Assembly: GCF_007990715.1 (NCBI RefSeq)
Contig: NZ_BJWY01000065.1
Span: 1 to 40,340, forward strand
Length of the DNA: 40,340 nt
From: Nocardia seriolae NBRC 15557
GTDB taxonomy: Bacteria > Actinomycetota > Actinomycetes > Mycobacteriales > Mycobacteriaceae
Direction: 5' to 3'
Under the pieces are notes generated by a model. That model was not told the DNA's origin, did no database searches, and worked only from the letters and a program-made list of their open reading frames with translations. The first letter of the stretch is position 1. Each line of letters begins with the position of its first letter. Of the stretch, positions 23,732 through 34,814 are shown in pieces. A program made the translations under genes and the position numbers.

Positions 23732-24952
23732 TCAGCGGAGCAAGGGGCCGAGTGCATCCAGCACCCGGCTAGCCAGGAGCGCCTTGGACCCGTGGTCCAG
23801 GGCGATCTCGGTGCCGTCGGCACCGAGCAACCAGCCGTCGTTGGTGTCGACCTCGAAGGCCTTCCCCTCCCCGACGGCATTCACGACCAGTAGGTCGCAG
23901 CCTTTGCGGGCCAGTTTGGCCCGGGCGTGGGTGAGCACATCGGCGTGCTCGTCCCCGGTCTCGGCGGCGAAGCCGACGATCGCGGTACCCGGTAGGTGCC
24001 CGTCGCGACGGGCTTGCACCAACCCGGCAAGGATATCCGGTGTTTTGGTGAGCGCGATCGAATCCGGTTCTCCCGCACCCTTTTTGATCTTAGCCGTCGC
24101 CACGTTCACGGGGCGGAAGTCCGCCACCGCGGCGGCCATGATGACCGCGTCCGCGCCGAGTGCGTGCTTGTCGACCGCCACCTGCAACTGTTCGGCGGTG
24201 GTCACGTGCTCCACCTCGACCGCGGCCGGTGCGTCCAGACCGATGGTATTGCCCGCGATCAGTGTTACCTGTGCGCCACGCTGAGCAGCCAGGCGCGCGA
24301 GTGCGTAGCCCTGCTTGCCGGAGCTCCGATTGCCAAGGAAGCGAACGGGATCCAGCAGTTCGCGGGTGCCGCCCGCGGAGACCACGATGCGGCGCCCCTC
24401 GAGGTCGCGCGGCAGCGCGTCGGCGCGTTCGAGCAGCAGCCGGGCCAGTCCGAAGATCTCCTCCGGCTCGGGCAGGCGGCCCGGTCCGGTATCGGTTCCG
24501 GTGAGCCGGCCCGACGCGGGTTCCATCACCACGGCACCGTGCGCGCGCAGCGTCACCACGTTCGCCCGGGTGGCCGGGTGCTCCCACATCTCGGTGTGCA
24601 TGGCCGGGGCGAACAGGATGGGACAGCGCGCGGTCAGCAGCGTCGCGGTCAGCAGATCGTCGGCGCGGCCCTGCGCGGCGCGGGCCATGAGGTCCGCGGT
24701 CGCGGGGGCGATGACGACCAGATCGGCCTCCTGGCCGAGACGCACGTGCGGCACCTCCGGCACATCGGCGAAGACGCCGGTGTGCACGGGGTGCCCGGAG
24801 AGCGCCTCGAAGGTGGCCTTGCCGACGAAGTTCAGCGCCGACTCGGTGGGAATGACACGAACCTCGTGCCCGGTTTCGGTGAACCGGCGCACGAGGTTGC
24901 AGCTTTTGTAGGCGGCGATACCGCCGCCGACTCCGACGACGATCCGGGTCAC
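23732..24952 (-). CDS. coaBC: bifunctional phosphopantothenoylcysteine decarboxylase / phosphopantothenate-cysteine ligase
   Basis: CoaBC joins cysteine to phosphopantothenate (CTP-dependent CoaB) and decarboxylates the product (FMN-dependent CoaC) in CoA synthesis. In the 406-residue protein, CoaC (about 1-180) has GGGIAAYKS, catalytic His69 (VPHVRL) and the substrate-clamp PAMHTEMW (116-123), where the usual Asn is His, as in mycobacteria. CoaB (about 185-406) has SAGGTRE, FLGNRSSGKQGYALA, AAAVADFRP and KIKKG, with the CTP-binding lysines. The start is GTG at 24952, 7 nt after rpoZ. It is the last gene of the mihF-gmk-rpoZ-coaBC run. Confidence 0.96.
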   Translation of the reverse strand: MTRIVVGVGGGIAAYKSCNLVRRFTETGHEVRVIPTESALNFVGKATFEALSGHPVHTGVFADVPEVPHVRLGQEADLVVIAPATADLMARAAQGRADDLLTATLLTARCPILFAPAMHTEMWEHPATRANVVTLRAHGAVVMEPASGRLTGTDTGPGRLPEPEEIFGLARLLLERADALPRDLEGRRIVVSAGGTRELLDPVRFLGNRSSGKQGYALARLAAQRGAQVTLIAGNTIGLDAPAAVEVEHVTTAEQLQVAVDKHALGADAVIMAAAVADFRPVNVATAKIKKGAGEPDSIALTKTPDILAGLVQARRDGHLPGTAIVGFAAETGDEHADVLTHARAKLARKGCDLLVVNAVGEGKAFEVDTNDGWLLGADGTEIALDHGSKALLASRVLDALGPLLR

Positions 24953-24959
24953 CGCTGGA

Positions 24960-25238
24960 CTACTCGCCTTCGGAGTGCTCGAGCAGGTCGGCGTGGATCT
25001 CGCGCATGGCCACCGACAGCGGCTTCTCCTGCAGACCCGGCTCGACCAGCGGACCGACGTATTCGAGAATGCCGTCGCCGAGCTGGTTGTAGTAATCGTT
25101 GATCTGCCGGGCGCGCTTGGCCGCGTAGATGACCAGCGCGTACTTGGACGAAGTCCGCTCCAGCAGTTCGTCGATCGGCGGGTTGGTGAGGCCGACCGGA
25201 GTGTCGTAGGCGGGAACGGTCTTGATGTCCGTACTCAC
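24960..25238 (-). CDS. rpoZ: RNA polymerase omega subunit
   Basis: Omega helps fold and assemble the beta' subunit of RNA polymerase. The 92-residue product shows the conserved NPPIDELLERTSSKYALVIY and AAKRARQINDYYNQL segments typical of actinobacterial omega. The ATG at 25238 has AGGAGCC upstream. It is followed 7 nt later by coaBC. A hairpin lies between gmk and rpoZ. Confidence 0.95.
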   Translation of the reverse strand: MSTDIKTVPAYDTPVGLTNPPIDELLERTSSKYALVIYAAKRARQINDYYNQLGDGILEYVGPLVEPGLQEKPLSVAMREIHADLLEHSEGE

Positions 25239-25277
25239 TAGGAAGGCTCCTGCGGGGTTGTTCGGAAGGGTGGCTTT

Positions 25278-25327
25278 GCCGACTCGCGCCCTGCCCTCTG
25301 ATCGATCAAAAGGGAGGAGGAGTCGGC
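25278..25327 (-). promoter_or_regulatory. hairpin between gmk and rpoZ
   Basis: GCCGACTC (25278-25285) pairs perfectly with GAGTCGGC (25320-25327). Further pairing is possible inside (CCCTC with AGGG) around a TGATCGATCA palindrome. It lies in the 98-bp gap and ends about 40 nt before the rpoZ start. It may be a partial terminator or mRNA processing structure that sets the rpoZ level. Confidence 0.4.
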
Positions 25328-25336
25328 GTTCGGGAC

Positions 25337-25921
25337 CTATGACCCCGAATTTGTGCTAACGAACAACGATACCAACTGCTCACAGGCGCTGGTCACGTGG
25401 TCGTTCACGATGACGGTGTCGAACTCGTCACATGCAGCCAATTCGGTGCGAGCGGTCTGTAGCCGACGCTCGATCACCTCGGGCGATTCCGTCCCGCGCG
25501 AGGTCAGGCGGGACACCAGCTCGTCCCAGCTGGGTGGGGCCAGGAAGACCAGATGGGCTTCCGGCATGGTCTTGCGGATCGAGCGCGCGCCCTCGAGGTC
25601 GACCTCGATCAGGACGTGGCGTCCTGTGGCGATCGCTTCCCGCACGGGTGCGGCCGGGGTGCCCGACCGCTGCAGTCCACCGTGGATATCGGCCCATTCC
25701 AGGAGTTCGCCGCCGTCGATCATGGCGTCGAACTTCTCACGGGTGACGAATCGGTAGTCCTGGCCGTCGACCTCCCCGGGCCGCGGAGCCCGGGTGGTGG
25801 CCGACACACTGAATACCAATTCGGGCAGTCGTTCGCGCACGCAGCGCACGACGGTGGACTTACCGACGGCCGAGGGGCCGACCAGAACTACCAGTCGACC
25901 CTTCCGAGTGTGTTCGACCAC
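25337..25921 (-). CDS. gmk: guanylate kinase
   Basis: Gmk phosphorylates GMP to GDP with ATP. From the GTG at 25921 it has 194 residues. The P-loop GPSAVGKST is at 15-23, followed by the GMP-binding segment SVSATTRAPRPGEVDGQDY and the lid region with RRLQTARTEL. The GTG lies 7 nt after the mihF stop. The open frame extends further upstream into mihF, but those codons do not match the family. Gmk, mIHF, RpoZ and CoaBC are cotranscribed in relatives. Confidence 0.95.
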   Translation of the reverse strand: MVEHTRKGRLVVLVGPSAVGKSTVVRCVRERLPELVFSVSATTRAPRPGEVDGQDYRFVTREKFDAMIDGGELLEWADIHGGLQRSGTPAAPVREAIATGRHVLIEVDLEGARSIRKTMPEAHLVFLAPPSWDELVSRLTSRGTESPEVIERRLQTARTELAACDEFDTVIVNDHVTSACEQLVSLFVSTNSGS

Positions 25922-25928
25922 CCTCGGA

Positions 25929-26252
25929 TTATTCGGCGCTGAAGTCGAACCGGGCCAGCAGCGCCTTACGCTGCCGGTCACCCAGTCCACGCAGGCGGCG
26001 AGTGGGAGCGATCTCCAGTTCGCTCATGATTTCGGCCGCCTTGACCTTGCCAACCTTCGGCAGCGCCTCGAGCAGAGCCGAAACCTTCATCTTGCCGAGA
26101 ACTTCGTCCTTCTCGGCATCGGCAAGGACCGTCTTCAGATCGGTGCCACCACGCTTCAAGCGCTCCTTGAGCTCCGCCCGAGCGCGGCGAGCGGCAGCCG
26201 CCTTCTCCAAAGCAGCGGCGCGCTGCTCGTCAGTCAGCTGGGGAAGGGCCAC
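25929..26252 (-). CDS. mihF: integration host factor, actinobacterial type (mIHF)
   Basis: This 107-residue nucleoid protein binds and bends DNA. It is unrelated in fold to enteric IHF but supports mycobacteriophage L5 integration in mycobacteria. It starts MALPQLTDEQRAAALEKA, has a basic coiled helix (about 18-36) and the helix-two-turn-helix KVSALLEALPKVGKVKAAEI (about 56-75), then RRLRGLGDRQRKALL near the end. The GTG at 26252 has GGAGG 5 nt upstream and matches the experimentally used short start in relatives rather than a long upstream extension. It heads the block running through coaBC. Confidence 0.97.
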   Translation of the reverse strand: MALPQLTDEQRAAALEKAAAARRARAELKERLKRGGTDLKTVLADAEKDEVLGKMKVSALLEALPKVGKVKAAEIMSELEIAPTRRLRGLGDRQRKALLARFDFSAE

Positions 26253-26849
26253 GGTTCCTCCGTCTCATCGTTCATTGCTTGATCTACCTCCAGTAACCCG
26301 GTGGTCTCAGCGACCGTACCCACGACGCTTGCCGATTGCGAACCCACCCCCCAGGTCAGCGCGTGATTCGGCACGCGACCGGGCCGGACGGGCGGGCGCG
26401 CGGGCCGGGTCCGACCGGCCGCCGCGACACCGCCGGAGCGGCTGCGAATGTCCTTGCAGCCAGGGCTTTTTCGGATTCTTGACGGGGCCGCCGGAGGGTC
26501 GGACTGGCCCCGGATGAAACCGTGACCGAGCTGTAATCTCGCGACCTGGATTTTTCTTCGATTTCTCGGCGTGTCGTTCGAATCCGTACCGCGTGTCGCG
26601 TATCACCGAGGGTGGTCGCGGCTGCGGTGAAGCACACATTTCCGGCATGGTTCCGGCGCAGGTCGGAGGCGGTGCAAGGGCCCGGATCACCGACAGGACG
26701 GCCTGTTTCGGCCCCTGAGGCGAACGCTCGCGGGCGAAACCGGGGCCGCGCGACCATCCCCGCCGGTCGCCGGAGGACGGCCGCGAGACGCCCGATCAGG
26801 ACAAGCGTTCGATCCGGGAACCACGCGGCCGGGTACCGGGCAGCGATCT
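26253..26849. other. intergenic region upstream of mihF
   Basis: About 600 bp between mihF and the VOC gene. Open frames here (for example 26356-26757, minus) look like shadows with unnatural composition. Visible features are a T-rich pocket at 26550-26575 and a 7-bp hairpin, CGGGGCC (26483-26489) with GGCCCCG (26506-26512). A long mihF leader with its promoter in this area is likely, but I cannot place the promoter. Confidence 0.5.
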
Positions 26850-26868
26850 TGTTCGCGGCAAGCGAACA
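26850..26868 (-). terminator. hairpin after the VOC gene
   Basis: TGTTCGC (26850-26856) and GCGAACA (26862-26868) form a perfect 7-bp stem with a 5-nt loop, 8 nt beyond the stop codon of the VOC gene. It is a likely terminator without a U-tract. Confidence 0.55.
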
Positions 26869-26876
26869 CGCGCGGG

Positions 26877-27305
26877 TCAGTCGTCGTGCCGGCAGAACTC
26901 GATGAGGGTGCCCTCGGGCGCGCGCAGGTGGGCGACGCGCATGCCCCAGGCGGGTTGATCGGCGGGGTCGGCGACGATCTGCGCGCCGCGCTCGCGCGCG
27001 ACCGCGACGGCCTTGTCGACATCGGCGACGCGCAGCACCACGACCACGCCGTCGATGCCGTCGCGGGGGCGGTGTTCGGCCCCGATCGCCGCGTCCTGGT
27101 AGGCGCGGGTGAACAGAGCGAGATCGTGGCCGTCGAGGCTGAAGCAGGCGTAGGGGCCCGCCTCGGATTCCGGGACGTCGCCGGGGGTTTCGTGCTTCAG
27201 CGGCAGGCCGAGCACATCGCGATAGAAGCGATAGCTGGGCGCGAAATCGTCCACCAGGACGCGGGTCTGGGCGTAGGAGACGAGGCCGAGGGCGGCGTCG
27301 GACAT
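26877..27305 (-). CDS. VOC/glyoxalase-family protein
   Basis: This 142-residue protein has two babbab modules of the vicinal-oxygen-chelate fold: residues about 8-70 (VLVDDFAPSYRFYRDVLGLPL) and 75-138 (VLRVADVDKAVAVARERGAQ, RVAHLRAPEGTLIEFC). The C-terminal Glu is a typical metal ligand; other ligands are not certain. Members include glyoxalases, dioxygenases and resistance proteins. The ATG at 27305 has AAAGGTGG upstream. It follows the LysE-type gene on the same strand and may form a small unit with it. Confidence 0.85.
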   Translation of the reverse strand: MSDAALGLVSYAQTRVLVDDFAPSYRFYRDVLGLPLKHETPGDVPESEAGPYACFSLDGHDLALFTRAYQDAAIGAEHRPRDGIDGVVVVLRVADVDKAVAVARERGAQIVADPADQPAWGMRVAHLRAPEGTLIEFCRHDD

Positions 27306-27388
27306 GAGAAATCCCACCTTTCTACCGAGCGGTCGGGTTCAGCGTAGTGCTCGGCGAAGGGCGGCGATTCAAGCGCTTCGACGTGGAA

Positions 27389-28018
27389 TCAGTTGCTCTC
27401 CATGGCGATTCGCAGCCCCAGCCCGACCATGAAGGTGCCCATGGCGGCATCGAGAATGCGGCGCACCCGGCGGCGGGTGAACCACTGCCGCAGCGCGCCG
27501 ACCCCGAAGGCCAGCGTCACGAACCAGCACAGATTGGCCGCCGTGCACACCACGGCCAGTTCGAGGGTGCCCAGCGCGGAGGGGTCGGCGGGCAGGAACT
27601 GCGGCACCAGTGCGATGAAGAACACCGCGCACTTGGGGTTGAGCAGGTTCGTCAGCAGCCCCTGCCGCAACGCCACCAGGGTGCCGCGCCCGTTCACCGC
27701 CGCCTCCGGATCCGGCCGATAGTCGCCGCGACGGGCGGCCAGCAACGCGCGAATGCCGATGTAAGCCAGATAGATCGCACCGACCAGCTTCACGACCGTG
27801 TACGCCTTGGCCGACGCCGCCAGCAGCCCGGCCACACCCACCGCGGTGATCAACGCCCACACGAACACCCCGACCGCGATCCCACCGGCGCTCGCCACCC
27901 CGGCCCGGCGACCAGACACCACCGAATTCCGAAGCACGATAAGGAAATCCGGCCCGGGCGACATGGAGCCGAGAATGATCACCCCGGCCAGCGTGAGAAT
28001 TTCGGTGATCGACAGCAC
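27389..28018 (-). CDS. LysE/RhtB-family amino-acid exporter
   Basis: The 209-residue membrane protein has about six hydrophobic segments (6-26, 40-62, 68-92, 112-138, 147-170, 185-205) and the family signature SPGPDFLIVLRNS at 20-32, with LLTNLLNPKCAVFFIALVPQF in the middle. Such carriers export amino acids or related metabolites in exchange for protons. The start is GTG at 28018, with TAGGCT ending 6 nt upstream (leaderless). The substrate cannot be told from sequence. Confidence 0.92.
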   Translation of the reverse strand: MLSITEILTLAGVIILGSMSPGPDFLIVLRNSVVSGRRAGVASAGGIAVGVFVWALITAVGVAGLLAASAKAYTVVKLVGAIYLAYIGIRALLAARRGDYRPDPEAAVNGRGTLVALRQGLLTNLLNPKCAVFFIALVPQFLPADPSALGTLELAVVCTAANLCWFVTLAFGVGALRQWFTRRRVRRILDAAMGTFMVGLGLRIAMESN

Positions 28019-28024
28019 TCGGCC

Positions 28025-28030
28025 AGCCTA
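28025..28030 (-). promoter_or_regulatory. leaderless -10 box of the LysE-type gene
   Basis: On the minus strand this reads TAGGCT, ending 6 nt before the GTG at 28018. Confidence 0.45.
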
Positions 28031-28070
28031 CGCGGGCCGCCCGACACCCCTCCGGCGCGCGCGGGATCGG

Positions 28071-28922
28071 TCACGCGCTCGGCCAGATCTCCTTGATGTC
28101 CGGGGCCGCCTCCGCGCCTTGTCGGTAGCCCGCTTCGTAGGCCGGTTCGAGGGCCGTGACACTGAACAGGTCCGGGCCGAAGGCCGCGATCGCGCCCGGG
28201 TCGGGGACGATGAAAGTCGTTGCCGCGCCGCCCAGGTCGCGGTCGGAGGGGCTGTGCGGGAACAGGTGGGCGAGGGGTTCGATGATCAGCATGCGTTCGG
28301 CGCCCGCGGCCAGGTCGGCGTTGATCGGTGAGCGCATGCCGCCGTCGAAGTAGTGGGTGCCGTCGATGGGGATGGGTGGGAAGACGCCGGGGACCGAGGT
28401 GCTCGAGGCCAGGGCCTCGGGCAGGGGGGCCTTGCCGTCGGGGGTCCACACCTGGAGTTCGCCGGTAGTGACGCTGATGGCGGTGATCCGCAGGTCGCGC
28501 TGCGGCCAGTCGGCGTGGCCGACGAATCCGCCGATGCGGGCGATGTGGTCGGCCGGATCGCCGAGGTTCATCTCGAGAGCGCGAGCGCCGGCGCGGCGGC
28601 GGGCCTCGTTGGGATCGAGCCCGGGGGTGGACAGCAGGCCGAAGATCTCGCCGAAACTGTTCGGGTCGAACTTGATCGGCGGGAGGTCCGCGGAGTCCGC
28701 CGCGGGCCGCCGCAGCAGCAGGCTCGGATCGATGTCGGCGGCGAGGACCGCCCCGACCACCGCTCCGGCGGAGGTGCCGACGATGCGTTCGGCCAGGGCC
28801 GGGTCGATGCCGCCGGCGCGCAGGCCGATGACCACGCCCGCCATCCAGCTCAGGCCGACCGCGCCACCCCCTCCGAGAACGAGCGCATGACGAATTCGGT
28901 TGGGCGGCATCGCGGCAGGCAT
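28071..28922 (-). CDS. patatin-like phospholipase
   Basis: The 283-residue protein shows the patatin catalytic set: oxyanion loop GGGGAVG (17-23), nucleophile GTSAG with Ser51, and the dyad Asp in FDGGMRSP (about 193-200). There is no signal peptide, so it is likely a cytoplasmic or membrane-associated lipid acyl hydrolase. The RssA-like domain continues with the VWTPDGK and SSTSVPGVFPP segments. The ATG at 28922 follows a -10 box at leaderless spacing. It lies downstream of the pyr operon terminator in the same orientation and is probably transcribed on its own. Confidence 0.92.
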   Translation of the reverse strand: MPAAMPPNRIRHALVLGGGGAVGLSWMAGVVIGLRAGGIDPALAERIVGTSAGAVVGAVLAADIDPSLLLRRPAADSADLPPIKFDPNSFGEIFGLLSTPGLDPNEARRRAGARALEMNLGDPADHIARIGGFVGHADWPQRDLRITAISVTTGELQVWTPDGKAPLPEALASSTSVPGVFPPIPIDGTHYFDGGMRSPINADLAAGAERMLIIEPLAHLFPHSPSDRDLGGAATTFIVPDPGAIAAFGPDLFSVTALEPAYEAGYRQGAEAAPDIKEIWPSA

Positions 28923-28928
28923 ACCGCC

Positions 28929-28934
28929 ACTGTA
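28929..28934 (-). promoter_or_regulatory. leaderless -10 box of the patatin gene
   Basis: On the minus strand this reads TACAGT and ends 6 nt before the ATG at 28922. Confidence 0.5.
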
Positions 28935-28973
28935 GCCACGCCGACCGGGAACCGGAGACGCTTACTCCGAAAA

Positions 28974-29010
28974 GACTCGCGGTACCGGAGCAGGTCCGGT
29001 GCCGCGAGTC
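28974..29010 (-). terminator. intrinsic terminator of the pyr operon
   Basis: Arms 28974-28989 and 28995-29010 pair at 15 of 16 positions with a 5-nt loop. On the minus strand the hairpin is followed at once by TTTTCGG, a U-tract rarely seen in this GC-rich genome. It begins 13 nt after the pyrF stop. Confidence 0.8.
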
Positions 29011-29023
29011 GGTCTTCGGTGGA

Positions 29024-29868
29024 TCAGCTCTGCAGGAAGGCGAATTCGTCGGCCAGTTCGGCCACCCGCTGTTGCAGTGCGGCGACCGTGGGGCCGGACT
29101 TGAGGACCTCGCGCGAGACGTTCGGCAGCACCGCGCCGAGGTCGCTCGCCGGGACGAGCTTGCGGATGGAGTCCGCTCCCCCGCCCTGCGCGCCGACACC
29201 CGGCATGAGGATGGGCCCGTTGAGCTTGCTCAGGTCCGGCGCGGAGTCCAGGGTCGCGCCGATCACCACGCCGACGGATCCGAATTCGGTTCCGGCATTG
29301 GCGGCCGCGGCGTCGTCGACCATGCGCTGGGCGATGGTGCGGCCGTCGGGGCCGGTGATGTTCTGCAACTCCACCGCCTCCGGATTGGAGGTGGCGGCCA
29401 GCACGAACACACCCCGGTCATTGGCCTTGGCGAGCTCCAGAGCCGGTGTGAGGGAACCGAATCCGAGGTACGGGGAGACGGTGACCGCGTCGGTGCCGAG
29501 CGGGCCGTCGCCGAGCCAGGCGTGGGCGTAGGCGTCCATGGTGGAGCCGATATCGCCGCGCTTGGCATCGGCCAGCACCATGGTGCCCGCCTCGCGCAGC
29601 GCGGCAATCGTCTCCTCCAGCACCACGATTCCGGCCGAACCGTAGGTTTCGAAGAACGCCACCTGCGGCTTGACCAGTGCCACCCGGCCCGCGAAGGCTT
29701 CGACGCAGGCGTCGGCGAACCTGGCCACACCCGCGGCGTCCTCGGTCAGACCCCAGGCCCGCAGCAGCGGCGGATGCGGGTCGATGCCCACGCACAGCGG
29801 GCCGCGCTCGCGCATCGACTCCCGCAGCCGCACACCGAATGTCGTCATCCGCGCAGCGCCGGAGGCGC

Positions 29869-29872
<4 letters not shown>
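29024..29872 (-). CDS. pyrF: orotidine 5'-phosphate decarboxylase
   Basis: PyrF decarboxylates OMP to UMP, the last step of the pathway. The 282-residue protein is of the mycobacterial type, with PLCVGIDPHPPLLRAWG at the start, the catalytic Asp-Lys core LADAKRGDIGSTMDAYA (Lys104), and PYLGFGSLTP and VLAATSNPEA further on. The ATG at 29872 overlaps the carB stop as ATGA. A second start at 29848 gives 274 residues, as in M. tuberculosis (from memory), and is the conserved MTTFGVRL start. The two starts lie in a duplicated 17-bp sequence. It is the last gene of the operon. Confidence 0.96.

Positions 29873-29885
<13 letters not shown>
29845..29885 (-). repeat. 17-bp direct repeat at the carB-pyrF junction
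   Basis: TCATCCGCGCAGCGCCG (plus strand) occurs at 29845-29861 and 29869-29885, a period of 24 bp. Each copy holds an ATGA start/stop overlap on the minus strand, so pyrF has two in-frame starts 8 codons apart and carB ends at the upstream one. Confidence 0.75.
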
Positions 29886-33173
<3,288 letters not shown>

Positions 33174-33174
<1 letters not shown>

Positions 33175-34292
33175 CAGGCTCCTTCCATCAGCATGGCGAA
33201 ACGGTCGAACAGGTAGGCGGCGTCGTGGGGGCCCGCCGCGGCCTCGGGGTGGTACTGCACGGAGAAGGCGCGGCCGCTCACCAGCTGAACACCTTCGACG
33301 ACACCGTCGTTGGCGCAGACGTGGGAGACCTCGGCCTTGCCGAAGGGGGTGTCGAACACCTCGCCGCGCTCGCCCTCGAGGGCGAAGCCGTGGTTCTGGG
33401 CGGTGATCGAGATCCGGCCCGAATGGTGTTCCACCACCGGCACATTGATGCCGCGGTGGCCGAACTTCATCTTGTAGGTGTTGCGCCCGAAGGCGCGGCC
33501 CAGGATCTGGTTGCCGAAGCAGATGCCGAACAGCGGGATGTCCTCGCCCAGCACCTGCTGGGTCAGGGCCACCATGGCGTCCTGGGTGGCCGGGTCGCCC
33601 GGGCCGTTGGACAGGAACACACCGTTGGGGTTGAGTTCCTTGATCTGGTCGAAGGTGACGTTGGACGGCACCACGTGCACCCGCATGCCGCGCTGGGCGA
33701 ACATGCGCGGGGTGTTGGACTTGATGCCCAGGTCCACCGCGACCACGGTGAAGCGGTGCTCGCCGACCGGGTCGACGGTGTACATCTCATCGGTGGAGAC
33801 CTCACCGGCCAGGTCCGCGCCCAGCATGGACTGCTGGCCGTTGACCCGGGCCAGCATGTCCTCGTAGTCGGCCAGGGCCGCGCCGGAGAAGATGCCCGCC
33901 TTCATGGAACCGCGAGTCCGCAGGTGCCGCACCAGGGCCCGGGTGTCGATGCCCGCGATGCCGACGACGTTCTGGTTCTCCAGCTCGGACTGCAGCGTGC
34001 GGTTGGAACGCCAGTTGGATGCGCGGCGCGAAGGGTCGCGCACGGCGTAACCGGCCACCCAGATCTTGGCGGACTCGTCGTCCTCGTCGTTCCAGCCGGT
34101 GTTGCCGATCTGGGGCGCGGTGGCCACCACGATCTGGCGGTCGTAGCTGGGGTCGGTCAGGGTCTCCTGGTAGCCGGTCATGGCGGTGCAGAACACCGCC
34201 TCGCCCAAGGTCTCTCCGACAGCGCCGAAGGTCGTCCCGCGGAACACGCGGCCGTCCTCGAGCACCATCACTGCGGTATCGCCGCTGCTCAT
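33174..34292 (-). CDS. carA: carbamoyl-phosphate synthase, small (glutaminase) subunit
   Basis: CarA hydrolyses glutamine and channels ammonia to CarB. The 372-residue product has the N-terminal CarA domain (GTTFGA, TAMTGYQETLTDPSY) and a class I glutaminase with nucleophile Cys258 in GICFGNQ and the His348/Glu350 pair in QYHPE. Phe and Asn replace the more common Leu and His around the nucleophile. The ATG at 34292 overlaps the stop of the PH-like gene by 4 bp (ATGA), which supports this start over an in-frame ATG at 34325. Confidence 0.97.
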
Positions 34293-34786
34293 GCCTCGTC
34301 TCCCGTCTTCGTCGCTCCGGTCCATGCCGGGTAAACGCCCTTGTCATCGCCGCGGAAACCGGTATCCACCTCGGTCCCGGTCGGCAATGTCCAGCGAATC
34401 ACCAGCACACCGTCTTCCGTCATTACCTTGCCCGCGTGCCCGCGCTCGGCGCGCACCGCGGTAATGGATTCCTGGGGAATCCAGATCGTCGCCGCGCCAT
34501 CCCGCTCCAGGAGGATGCCGCGTTCGAATCGGGTCAGTTCCGCGGTGGCGCGGAAACCCAGGTCGCCCACCGTGATTCGCTGAATCCAGCTGGGGGCGAG
34601 GGTGCTGCCGAGGTAGAGACCAGTGGTGGGCTCGAGCAGCTGCGCGCCGCAGTCGGCGGGCACCGGCGGCAGTTCACCGATCGCGCCGGCCTGCTTCTTG
34701 GCCCGCCCGGTCCAGGCCCAGTACATGAGCCCCAGGCACAGCACGAACAGCACCAGCAAAACCAGTACCTGCAGCGTGCGCTCCAT
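34289..34786 (-). CDS. membrane-anchored PH-like protein of the pyr operon
   Basis: This 165-residue protein has one N-terminal membrane segment (about 5-25) and a soluble beta-rich domain (about 45-150) of the PH-like type found at this spot in mycobacteria (Rv1382, from memory). The domain would face the cytoplasm if the short N-terminus is outside. The ATG at 34786 has GAGGAGG upstream. It sits between pyrC and carA with coupled translation to carA, so it is an integral member of the operon. No enzymatic residues are evident. A role in tethering pyrimidine enzymes or in the envelope is conjecture. Confidence 0.85.
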   Translation of the reverse strand: MERTLQVLVLLVLFVLCLGLMYWAWTGRAKKQAGAIGELPPVPADCGAQLLEPTTGLYLGSTLAPSWIQRITVGDLGFRATAELTRFERGILLERDGAATIWIPQESITAVRAERGHAGKVMTEDGVLVIRWTLPTGTEVDTGFRGDDKGVYPAWTGATKTGDEA

Positions 34787-34814
34787 ACGATCCTCCTCGG
34801 TTCCCCACCCGCCG

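Noticed and set aside
26356..26757. 133-codon minus-strand open frame upstream of mihF
   Set aside because: The product is Arg/Pro/Ala-rich and not protein-like, with no ribosome binding site or neighbour context.
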